From Methanothrix harundinacea (GTDB lineage Archaea > Halobacteriota > Methanosarcinia > Methanotrichales > Methanotrichaceae), in contig DAXT01000007.1 of the NCBI GenBank assembly GCA_002506535.1, positions 56,879 through 65,475 on the forward strand: a stretch of 8,597 nt of DNA. Reading direction: 5' to 3'. The translations under genes were made by a program, and so were the position numbers. This document shows, piece by piece, positions 1 to 5,955 of this stretch. Position 1 is the first letter of the stretch; each line of letters starts with the position of its first letter. The notes under the pieces are model-generated. The model was not told the DNA's origin, made no database searches, and worked only from the letters and a program-made list of their open reading frames with translations.

Positions 1-2487
1 ATCTACCTCACCATAGCCTCCATCGCCGACTTTCAGCCCTTCATCACCTCGGGGGAGGTCCCGCCCCCCGCAAACCCCCTCACAGTCTCCCAGCCCTGCA
101 TCAGGCTCGACGACCTCGACTCCGTCGGGAGGAGCGGCCGCCACCTCACCACCTTCGAGATGATGGCCCACCACGTCTTCAACACCCCCGAGGAGGAGAT
201 CTACTGGAAGGATAGGACCGTCGCCCTCTGCGACGAGCTCCTCCTGGGCCTCGGAGCCGACCCCATGGCCATAACCTACAAGGAGTCGCCCTGGGCCGGG
301 GGCGGGAACGCCGGCCCTTCTGTCGAGGTGATGATGGGGGGGCTAGAGCTCGCAACCCTCGTCTTCATGGACATGAAGGTATCTGCCGGAGGCGAGTACG
401 AGATTAAGGGGGAGCGTTACGAGAAGATGGAGAACTACATCGTCGATACCGGCTACGGCCTCGAGAGGTTCGTCTGGGCATCCACGGGGACCCCCACCAT
501 CTACGACGCCATCTTCCCCGATGTCGTGGAGCACATATCTGAGCTGGCGGGAATCGAATCTGCCGTCTCCGACGAGGAGCGGGCCCGGATCCTCGCCCAC
601 AACGCCCGCCTCGCCGGGATGGTGGATCTCGAGGACGCGAGCCTGCGGGACCTCCGGGGTAGGATCGCCTCCGATATTGGGATCTCGGCGGAGAAGCTCG
701 ACGAGATCATCGCCCCCCTGGAGCGGATCTACGCCGTCGCAGACCACACCCGGTGTCTCGCCTACATGCTCGGCGACGGGATCATCCCCTCCAACGTCAA
801 GGCCGGCTACCTCGCCAGGCTCGTCATCAGAAGGACGATAAGGCAGATGAGAGACCTCTCCATCGAGGTCCCCCTCTCCGGTCTGGTGGCGATGCAGCTG
901 GCGAAGCTCGACTACGACGACCTCGATGAGAGGCTCGGGACGATCGTCGAGATCCTCGACCAGGAGGAGGAGAGGTACGCCGATACCCTGGAGAAGGGGC
1001 GAAGGCTTGTGAAGAGGATCGCCGAGGGGCGGGGGAAGAAGGGGGAGACGATCCCCCTCTCGGAGATGATATCCCTATACGACTCCCACGGGATACCCCC
1101 GGAGATCGCCAAGGAGGCGGCGCTGGAGGCGGGGGTCGAGGTTGAGCTGCCCGACAACTTCTACTCAAAGGTCGCGAGCACCCACATAAAGGCCGAGAAG
1201 GCCGTAAAGGATGAGGTGAAGATCGACCTACCCGAGACCCGGCGGCTCTTCTACGAGCGGCCCTCCGAGAGGAGGTTTGGCGCCCGGGTCCTCGAAGTCG
1301 TCGACGGTAACGTCATCCTCGACCAGACCCTCTTCTACCCGGAGGGGGGCGGCCAGCCCGCGGACCACGGCCTGATAAGGAAGGAAGAGAAGGCCTTCAG
1401 GGTCGTCGACGTCCAGCCGGCGGGACGGGTCGTACTCCACAGGATCGCCGATGAAGAGGCGGAGGCGGCAGCCGCCGAGATCCGGCCTGGCGACTCAGTC
1501 GAGGGGGAGGTGGATATTGGCAGAAGGACGGCCCACGCCAGACACCACACCGCCGCCCACATCGTCCACGACTCGGCGAAGAGGGTCCTGGGAGGCCACA
1601 TCTGGCAGGCGGGAGCCCAGAAGTCGGAGGACCGGGCGAGGCTGGACATCTCCCACTACAAGCGGATCAGCCGAGACGAATTGAAGGAGATCGAGCTATT
1701 GGCCAACAGGATGGTGATGGAGAACATCCCCATATCGACGGGATGGCTCGACCGGACCGAGGCGGAGAAGAGGTTCGGCTTCGAACTCTATCAGGGGGGC
1801 GTCCCCCCGGGAAAGTCCATCAGGGTCGTCCAGGTGGGAAGCGACGTCGAGGCCTGCTCCGGGACTCACTGCACCAACACCGGTATCGTCGGCCCCATCA
1901 AGATCCTCAGGACCGAGAGGGTCCAGGACGGGGTCGAGAGGATCGAGTTCGCCGCCGGCGAGGCCGCCGTCCGCAGGGGGCAGGAGAGGGACGACCTCCT
2001 CTTCGGAGCCGCCGAGGCCCTCAGCGTCCCCGCTGAGCAGCTCCCCAGGACCGCGGCCCGGTTCTTCGAGGAGTGGAAGGAGCTCAAGAAGGAGGGGGCC
2101 CGGCTCAAAGAGGACCTGGCCCGGGCCCAGATGGAGGGGCTCATCGGCAGGGCCACAGATGTGGGCGGCCTATCGGTCGTCGTCGCAACCCTGGAGAACG
2201 CCGACGTCGAGGAGCTGATCAAGGCGGCGTCGATGATCTCGGGGAAGGACTTCGTCGCCATCCTCGGAAGCGATAAGGGCGGGGCGAAGATCGTCGCCGC
2301 CGTCGGGAAGACGGGTTTGGCCAGAGGCCTGAAGGCCGGCGAGATCGTCAAGGCCGCGACCAAGGTCGTCGGCGGCGGTGGCGGCGGAAAGCCCGAGATC
2401 GCTCAGGGTGGAGGCCCCTCGGCGGAGCGGCTCTCGGAGGCGCTGGAGGCGGGGCTGGCGAAGGTCAGGGCCGCCTACCCGGCCTGA
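1..2487 (+). CDS. alaS: Alanyl-tRNA synthetase, archaeal type (5' end outside window)
   Basis: Charges tRNA-Ala with alanine in the cytoplasm and clears mischarged Ser/Gly. The frame is open from base 1, so 828 residues are visible and roughly 80-100 are missing at the N-terminus. The ATG at 160 is internal: conserved class II core sequence precedes it. Seen in the visible protein: WAGGGNAGPS near residues 98-107 and the class II motif 3 GYGLER at 151-156. The editing domain has HxxxH at 516-520 (HTAAH) and CxxxH at 619-623 (CSGTH), which together are the four zinc ligands. The C-terminal DHHA1 domain has the glycine-rich GGGGGGKPEIAQGGGP at 791-806. All key editing residues are present, and the gene ends with TGA at 2485-2487. 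The length and sequence style fit the archaeal form of about 900-920 residues. It converges with the next gene. Identification is very secure. Confidence 0.98.
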   Translation: MYLTIASIADFQPFITSGEVPPPANPLTVSQPCIRLDDLDSVGRSGRHLTTFEMMAHHVFNTPEEEIYWKDRTVALCDELLLGLGADPMAITYKESPWAGGGNAGPSVEVMMGGLELATLVFMDMKVSAGGEYEIKGERYEKMENYIVDTGYGLERFVWASTGTPTIYDAIFPDVVEHISELAGIESAVSDEERARILAHNARLAGMVDLEDASLRDLRGRIASDIGISAEKLDEIIAPLERIYAVADHTRCLAYMLGDGIIPSNVKAGYLARLVIRRTIRQMRDLSIEVPLSGLVAMQLAKLDYDDLDERLGTIVEILDQEEERYADTLEKGRRLVKRIAEGRGKKGETIPLSEMISLYDSHGIPPEIAKEAALEAGVEVELPDNFYSKVASTHIKAEKAVKDEVKIDLPETRRLFYERPSERRFGARVLEVVDGNVILDQTLFYPEGGGQPADHGLIRKEEKAFRVVDVQPAGRVVLHRIADEEAEAAAAEIRPGDSVEGEVDIGRRTAHARHHTAAHIVHDSAKRVLGGHIWQAGAQKSEDRARLDISHYKRISRDELKEIELLANRMVMENIPISTGWLDRTEAEKRFGFELYQGGVPPGKSIRVVQVGSDVEACSGTHCTNTGIVGPIKILRTERVQDGVERIEFAAGEAAVRRGQERDDLLFGAAEALSVPAEQLPRTAARFFEEWKELKKEGARLKEDLARAQMEGLIGRATDVGGLSVVVATLENADVEELIKAASMISGKDFVAILGSDKGGAKIVAAVGKTGLARGLKAGEIVKAATKVVGGGGGGKPEIAQGGGPSAERLSEALEAGLAKVRAAYPA

Positions 2488-2493
2488 AATCTA

Positions 2494-2525
2494 TTTTTCG
2501 GTCTCTCGACCTTCACCCGAAAAAA
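2494..2525. terminator. Bidirectional terminator-like inverted repeat between convergent genes
   Basis: TTTTTCGG (2494-2501) and CCGAAAAA (2517-2524) form a perfect 8-base inverted repeat around a 15-base loop, 6 bases after the alaS stop. It gives a T5 tract to rightward transcripts and a T6 tract to leftward ones. Archaeal RNA polymerase terminates mainly on T tracts, so one element can serve both convergent genes. The function is inferred from position and composition. Confidence 0.55.
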
Positions 2526-2577
2526 TCGGCCCCCCTACCCACCGCGTCCGCAAAACAGCGACAGGATTCGCGAGCCC

Positions 2578-3126
2578 TCAGAGGTCGATCCCCTCGACGC
2601 TCAGAAGAGACCTCCATCCCCTTATGGGCGGCCATTCGTCCTCGTGGAAGGTGAAGATCCTCTCCTCGGCGTCAGCCTCACCCAGCTTGATTATAATCCG
2701 ATTCGTCTCGATGGTGTAGCCCTGAGGCCAGTCGGGGTTCAGCCCCTCGGCCGTCTCGATTCTGATCGGCCCGTCGGAGGAGAGCTCCAGATAATCCTTC
2801 CCCTCCAGCTCTGCCTCCAGGTCCTCGATCTCCACTATCCTCTCGGAGGCGTAGGCGATCTGGCCGAGGAAGGTCATGGTGCTGCTGTTGAGGGCCCCGT
2901 ACCCATCGGATCCGGGCGCGATCTCCTCCGACGTCCCGTTCGCGCGGTGGATCGTGTACAAGAATGCCGCCATAGCCGAGGGCTCGTCGAGTTGGACCTC
3001 CCCGTCATCGCAGAAGTCCTCTTCGGTCCCACTGCAGATCGCCGTCGAGACGAGGACCAGAACCGTCCCGAGAATGGCGATCCTTGAAAGTTTCCCCTTC
3101 GCTTTCATCATCGCTTTCATCTCCAT
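2578..3126 (-). CDS. Secreted protein of unknown function
   Basis: I do not recognise the family. The chosen ATG at 3126 gives 182 residues and follows AAGGA by 9 bases. A TTG at 3150 in the same frame would add eight residues, but it lies on the T tract of a hairpin, so it is less likely; the ATG at 3120 is a further alternative. The N-terminus is Met/Lys-rich and basic (MEMKAMMKAKGK), followed by a hydrophobic stretch at about 15-30 ending STAICSG. This is a convincing signal peptide; the cysteine there is not in a good lipobox. The mature part is acidic, with two N-glycosylation sequons (NGT, NSS) and an aromatic end (EDEWPPIRGW). It is the third of three consecutive leftward genes for exported proteins, but a 125-base gap with a hairpin separates it from the gene before, so co-transcription is uncertain. 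Confidence 0.75.
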   Translation of the reverse strand: MEMKAMMKAKGKLSRIAILGTVLVLVSTAICSGTEEDFCDDGEVQLDEPSAMAAFLYTIHRANGTSEEIAPGSDGYGALNSSTMTFLGQIAYASERIVEIEDLEAELEGKDYLELSSDGPIRIETAEGLNPDWPQGYTIETNRIIIKLGEADAEERIFTFHEDEWPPIRGWRSLLSVEGIDL

Positions 3127-3148
3127 TTCGAGATATCCTTTATCATCC

Positions 3149-3181
3149 AAAAAGAGTTGGGGACTCGGAAGACCGAGTCCC
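3149..3181 (-). terminator. Strong hairpin plus T tract ahead of the 3126-2578 gene
   Basis: On the minus strand GGGACTCGG, loop TCTT, CCGAGTCCC forms a perfect 9-base stem (plus-strand arms 3160-3168 and 3173-3181). After CAACTC it is followed by T5 at plus-strand 3153-3149. It looks like a bacterial-style intrinsic terminator. It lies 70 bases after the stop of the upstream gene and 23 bases before the start of the next. It may end the two-gene upstream unit, act as a partial read-through terminator, or be an RNA processing or stability element. No clear TATA box for the downstream gene is visible between the two genes, which favours partial read-through. Confidence 0.55.
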
Positions 3182-3251
3182 TCTTCGACCTCGACGCTCT
3201 TATCCGGGATCCTTTGACCCGGGAATATCGACTCGGCTCAGTTTCAGGGTT

Positions 3252-4397
3252 CTAGGTCGCCTGTGCGAGGGGCGTCGTGCTCAGGCGAGGCGTCAACGAC
3301 ACCTCCCGGATGGGTGCTATCGTCGATATCGTCCTCGACTCATCGTCCTTAGTCCCCTTTCCCGGCTCCTGGATGGTGCTCCTGTCGACGGCCCTGCTCC
3401 TGTCGGGCTTCTGCAACGGCGTCGTTCCGGCCTTCGTCTTCAATGCGTACATGAACTCCTGGAACTCAAACTCTCCATCAGGTCCAGTGGCATATCCTGA
3501 AAAGACGTAGATCGGCTCGGTCACGTCCTGCCTCTCATCTCCTGAGGTCTCGTAGTAGGCGAGATGGACGTCGGTTACCACGGCTTTATCAACGTCGGCG
3601 ATCTCTGTGGTCAATCCCTTCTCCTGGAGAAGTTTGAAGGCCTCTTCAGGGACAAGAAGCTCGTAGGTCCTGTCAGCTCTTCCGGGGGTGGCGGAGGCTA
3701 CGGCCATCCTATCGCCGATAACCCTCGATACTTTGGTGTAGCCCTGGACCTGGCCGCCATCGCCCAGTAGTACCGTGATCGTCGAGCCAGCACCCTCAAC
3801 CGGGAGGCCCTCTAGGGTTCGAGAGTACTTTGCAATCCCCATCATGTTTTCAGCCCGGCCCGTCGGACCTCTCTCGCTCAGCTGCTGCCGGGTCAAAAAG
3901 GACAATCCCGAATATTGATATCCATCAGGTAGGAGCCTGTTCTGGCTGGCGTAGGCGTCGGCGGTTCGTTTCAGGACATTTGCATCAGGAAGCCCCTTCT
4001 CCGGATCGGCAAAGGCGTTCTTGTAGTCGAGGAATAGAGTCTCCGCGCCGGAGGCCTTCTCGACAGATACGTATTGCCTCTCATTCAAGATGACGAAGTT
4101 GGACCCTTCGTCCAGGACCTCTCCTTTAGCTCCCCTGGAGCCAGCCACCTCCGAGGCGTAAGCCCGCGTCACGTCGGGGCCTTTCATGGCATAAATCCCG
4201 AGGGTGTCGGGAACGTCGGGAAGCTTCGCCTCAAGGACGAATTCCGGCGTGGTATCGAACCCCTCCTTTTCGGGAAGCGTCATCGTCAGGATGGAGCTGT
4301 CAGTGCAGAATCCCGATTCATGATTCGGGATCAGGGCGTAGGCACCTATCACCAGAGAGAGCCCGACCATAAGGTAAGTGTATTTGCTTATCTTCAT
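3252..4397 (-). CDS. Exported protein with propeptide-like (FTP/PepSY-like) domain, partner of the DUF6345 gene
   Basis: 381 residues. The start ATG is well supported: GGTGAT lies 4 bases upstream, directly after the stop of the preceding gene, which implies coupled translation. A signal peptide is visible (basic MKISK, hydrophobic 8-22, possible cleavage near AYA at 19-21). Residues about 165-320 contain YSRTLEGLPVEGAGSTITV, then GDGGQVQGYTKVSR, then a second half ending EPIYVFSGY. From memory this resembles the propeptide-like N-terminal regions that precede secreted peptidase domains and some DUF6345 domains. Residues about 330-381 are low-complexity (Ser/Thr/Pro/Arg) and look disordered. 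I see no catalytic motif. The likely role is as chaperone, inhibitor or binding partner of the 5113-4409 product; this is inference from domain resemblance and gene coupling. Confidence 0.75.
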   Translation of the reverse strand: MKISKYTYLMVGLSLVIGAYALIPNHESGFCTDSSILTMTLPEKEGFDTTPEFVLEAKLPDVPDTLGIYAMKGPDVTRAYASEVAGSRGAKGEVLDEGSNFVILNERQYVSVEKASGAETLFLDYKNAFADPEKGLPDANVLKRTADAYASQNRLLPDGYQYSGLSFLTRQQLSERGPTGRAENMMGIAKYSRTLEGLPVEGAGSTITVLLGDGGQVQGYTKVSRVIGDRMAVASATPGRADRTYELLVPEEAFKLLQEKGLTTEIADVDKAVVTDVHLAYYETSGDERQDVTEPIYVFSGYATGPDGEFEFQEFMYALKTKAGTTPLQKPDRSRAVDRSTIQEPGKGTKDDESRTISTIAPIREVSLTPRLSTTPLAQAT

Positions 4398-4401
4398 TTA
4401 C

Positions 4402-4407
4402 ATCACC
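4402..4407 (-). promoter_or_regulatory. Ribosome binding site GGTGAT that couples two genes
   Basis: The minus-strand GGTGAT is complementary to the archaeal 16S 3' end (AUCACC). It sits between the TAG stop at 4411-4409 and the ATG at 4397, with 4 bases before the ATG. This fixes the start of the downstream gene and indicates that the two genes are translated from one message. Confidence 0.75.
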
Positions 4408-4408
4408 A

Positions 4409-5113
4409 CTATTTCGTCAGCGTCCACACCCACCATGTCTGTCCTGGACTTGGATCGGAAGCCACCGAGCCTTTGCCCCATATGTGGTCGTTGGCGGTCG
4501 CCTGGGTCGCGATAACCCTTGCCGTAACGCCGCTGGGCTGCTTTTCGATATGCTGCTGGAACCAGGCACCTTTGACGGTCCATCCGCTTAACATCAGCTG
4601 AGCCCAGCGGTCACCGGCGTTTCTGGCATAGACGGTGTTCTTGTGGCTGCACATCATATGAGCGCCGTTGGCCCCTAAAACCGTATAGGCCCAGGTCCCG
4701 AGGTTTGAGTCCGCAAGAACCGAGCAGGAATGAGCGCCTATCCATTCCAGGTCTAGGTCTCCCCACCGGGCGTCATCTATCGAGCACTTGTTGTCGTCGC
4801 AGCAGTCATTGGGGAAGTATATCCCGCTTGGAGATCCGTGACCCTCGAAGAAGGCGAGATCGGCCGCATCGGCGTATCTATCATCCCATCCTCCTTTCGT
4901 CACGTCTTTCCAGTCTTTCTCGAAGGCAGCGTTGTTTCCCCAGAGAAACTGTCTGTGCCATCCGGCGGCGTCCATCCTCGAGGCGAAGTTGGTGGCGGAG
5001 TCATAATTGACGCCGAGACCTCCAGTTGAGTCGTAAGAGACGCCATACTCAGCCGCTTCCCCTGTCCACATCAGGCAAAGGATAAGGGTACAGCTGATCA
5101 GGTAAGGCTTCAA
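4409..5113 (-). CDS. Secreted DUF6345-family protein with caspase-like His/Cys pair
   Basis: 234 residues from a TTG start. No ATG or GTG lies upstream before the in-frame stop, and a weak GAGGGA is 14 bases away. Signal peptide: MKPYLISCTLILCLMWTGEA, cleavage near residues 20-21. The mature protein is essentially one DUF6345 domain. GWHRQFLWGNNAAFEKDW (51-68) comes first, then a strand leading to FFEGHGSPSG (88-97), then DARWGDLDLEWIGAHSCSVL (114-133), then GANGAHMMCSH (147-157). The order hydrophobic strand-GHG, then hydrophobic strand-xHSC, with H92 and C130 38 residues apart, recalls the catalytic dyad of clan CD cysteine peptidases (caspase, gingipain, clostripain). Peptidase activity is inferred; DUF6345 has no assigned function that I know of. 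An acidic, cysteine-rich loop (NDCCDDNKCSIDD, 102-114) between the two motifs could bind metal or form disulfides. It is the first gene of the leftward cluster. Confidence 0.85.
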   Translation of the reverse strand: MKPYLISCTLILCLMWTGEAAEYGVSYDSTGGLGVNYDSATNFASRMDAAGWHRQFLWGNNAAFEKDWKDVTKGGWDDRYADAADLAFFEGHGSPSGIYFPNDCCDDNKCSIDDARWGDLDLEWIGAHSCSVLADSNLGTWAYTVLGANGAHMMCSHKNTVYARNAGDRWAQLMLSGWTVKGAWFQQHIEKQPSGVTARVIATQATANDHIWGKGSVASDPSPGQTWWVWTLTK

Positions 5114-5176
5114 ACCTATCGTGCAAATCCCTCAATGCTTCTTAAAATCGATCATAATTAAACGTGTTGGTCAAAG

Positions 5177-5185
5177 TATAATAAA
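5177..5185 (-). promoter_or_regulatory. Candidate TATA box for the DUF6345 gene cluster
   Basis: The minus strand reads TTTATTATA here. An archaeal start site about 25 bases downstream (near 5156) would leave a leader of about 43 bases before the TTG start at 5113. Other AT-rich boxes nearby are possible, including TTTATATAAA at 5258-5267. Confidence 0.4.
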
Positions 5186-5257
5186 GATATTATAGAATTA
5201 ACCTATTTTAAAAAATATTACTATAATATAGTTCAGTATTAAAATGCAAAACTATTG

Positions 5258-5267
5258 TTTATATAAA
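5258..5267. promoter_or_regulatory. Palindromic TATA-like element
   Basis: TTTATATAAA reads the same on both strands and contains the consensus methanogen box TTTATATA in each direction. Leftward it could be a second, more distant promoter for the gene starting at 5113. Rightward it points into a GC-richer patch with no recognised gene. Activity is unproven. Confidence 0.35.
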
Positions 5268-5407
5268 TACCGATCAGCCTGCTTCAGGATCCGCCGCTGC
5301 CAGTCTGACATTTGTATAAACAAAACTAACATTAATATATGTGAATATGGACTGTATCTCCATTTTTCCTATCCTGAGTCGCTCAGAAGAGTCGTTATGG
5401 ACCGCTC

Positions 5408-5746
5408 TCATCTTTGTGCCGCGTTGTAGGTGAAGGGGTCCCGGTTCCGCCAGGACCGGGCCATGTAGATCAGGTCAGCCTGCATCTGCGAGTCGTCGAT
5501 CCCAAGCCTCTTCATGAGTATTCGAACTTCCCGGCGGCTGTAGCTGCTGCTGCAGAGAAACTCGGCGACTATCTCCATCAGGTCCCTATAAGAAGGCTGA
5601 GCCTCACGAGCGAAGACCTCCGTGAGGAGGGAGAGGACGGCGGGGCTCACTGAGTCGGAGTCGATCCTTATCCCCGTTCTTTTGCTCACAATATTCTCAA
5701 GGCTTCTCAGGTCTTTAGCATCAAAACTTCCTTTTTGCAATAGCAT
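5408..5746 (-). CDS. Small orphan protein, 112 residues
   Basis: I do not recognise the family. From ATG at 5746 the product is a soluble, apparently mostly helical protein with no signal peptide or membrane segment. Basic/acidic helices run through residues 12-22, 36-48, 52-66 and 70-82, ending with a tryptophan/arginine-rich tail (MARSWRNRDPF). The motif SYSRREVRILMKRLGI (68-83) is basic and could contact nucleic acid, but that is a guess. GGGGGTG precedes the ATG by only 1 base; it is 7 bases before an in-frame TTG at 5740, which could be the true start. A longer frame from GTG at 5809 exists, but it would be translated through two hairpins and is probably leader RNA. It stands alone between two AT-rich gaps with its own promoter. 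Confidence 0.65.
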   Translation of the reverse strand: MLLQKGSFDAKDLRSLENIVSKRTGIRIDSDSVSPAVLSLLTEVFAREAQPSYRDLMEIVAEFLCSSSYSRREVRILMKRLGIDDSQMQADLIYMARSWRNRDPFTYNAAQR

Positions 5747-5778
5747 ACACCCCCGAAATCGATAATTTCGGGTTGTGT
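5747..5778 (-). promoter_or_regulatory. Leader hairpin reaching the ribosome binding site of the orphan gene
   Basis: The arms CCCGAAAT (5752-5759) and ATTTCGGG (5765-5772) form a perfect 8-base stem with a 5-base loop. An outer ACAC/GTGT pairing (5747-5750 with 5775-5778) extends it across a small internal loop. In the message the 3' arm runs into GGGGGTG, directly before ATG 5746, so the fold would hide the ribosome binding site. The structure is seen in the sequence; a regulatory role is inferred. Confidence 0.5.
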
Positions 5779-5779
5779 G

Positions 5780-5809
5780 GTGCGGGCTGACATCTCTGCA
5801 GGCCCGCAC
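5780..5809 (-). promoter_or_regulatory. First leader hairpin of the orphan gene
   Basis: GTGCGGGC (5780-5787) and GCCCGCAC (5802-5809) are a perfect 8-base GC-rich stem with a 14-base loop. It abuts the predicted transcription start near 5810-5815, so it would sit at the very 5' end of the message. It may stabilise the 5' end, or it may be an operator read as DNA. Confidence 0.5.
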
Positions 5810-5833
5810 AAACTATTCTTCAATGTCTTCAGG

Positions 5834-5848
5834 TTATTTATAACTTTC
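5834..5848 (-). promoter_or_regulatory. Candidate promoter (BRE/TATA) of the orphan gene
   Basis: The minus strand reads GAAAG followed by TTATAAATAA (plus-strand 5848-5834). This purine-rich BRE-like stretch plus TATA box would start transcription about 25 bases downstream, near 5813. That point coincides with the edge of the first leader hairpin. Confidence 0.5.
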
Positions 5849-5849
5849 T

Positions 5850-5876
5850 AATATAAATTTACAATATCTTATATTA
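5850..5876 (+). promoter_or_regulatory. Candidate TATA region for the UPF0104 membrane protein gene
   Basis: AATATAAAT (5850-5858) and CTTATATTA (5868-5876) lie 80-106 bases before the GTG at 5956. Either would give a start near 5880-5900, just where AT-rich sequence changes to GC-rich sequence. Which of the two is used cannot be decided from sequence. Confidence 0.35.
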
Positions 5877-5955
5877 TCTATAATCATTAATTGTCGCAAA
5901 TCCCGCGATCGGTGGAAAAGATAACTATTTCTACGCCGAGACCCTCCAGGCGGTT

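Larger units (their letters stand above)
5114..5407. other. AT-rich intergenic region without a convincing gene
   Basis: The 294 bases between two leftward genes are much more AT-rich than their surroundings, especially 5140-5270 and 5310-5370. The region holds several TATA-like boxes, a GC-richer patch at 5271-5305, T-rich sequence on the minus strand (5327-5317) that could terminate the gene ending at 5408, and a small palindrome CTGAG-TCG-CTCAG (5374-5386). I see no tRNA-like or other recognisable RNA structure. A 61-codon frame on the plus strand here has no ribosome binding site or plausible composition. Confidence 0.6.

Noticed and set aside
1335..2363. Long antisense frames opposite alaS (for example 1866-2363)
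   Set aside because: These are typical of GC-rich genes. Their products are Ser/Arg/Ala-rich without motifs, and the sense strand is clearly alaS.
160..2487. ATG at 160 as the start of alaS
   Set aside because: The frame is open to base 1 and the 53 upstream codons encode conserved synthetase sequence, so the gene begins outside the window.
3252..3410. Possible frameshift producing the low-complexity tail of the propeptide-like protein
   Set aside because: The Ser/Thr/Pro-rich tail is in frame without a break in composition, and no alternative frame continues the domain, so a genuine disordered tail is simpler.
5271..5310. Possible C/D-box small RNA in the GC-richer patch
   Set aside because: CTGA boxes are present, but there is no convincing C box (RTGATGA) at the right spacing on either strand.
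5244..5429. 61-codon frame on the plus strand in the AT-rich gap
   Set aside because: No ribosome binding site, unusual composition rich in Tyr, Cys and Ile from AT-rich DNA, and it overlaps the end of a better-supported gene.
5408..5809. Extended form of the orphan gene from GTG 5809
   Set aside because: The extra 21 codons coincide with two perfect hairpins and would begin at the predicted transcript 5' end with no ribosome binding site.
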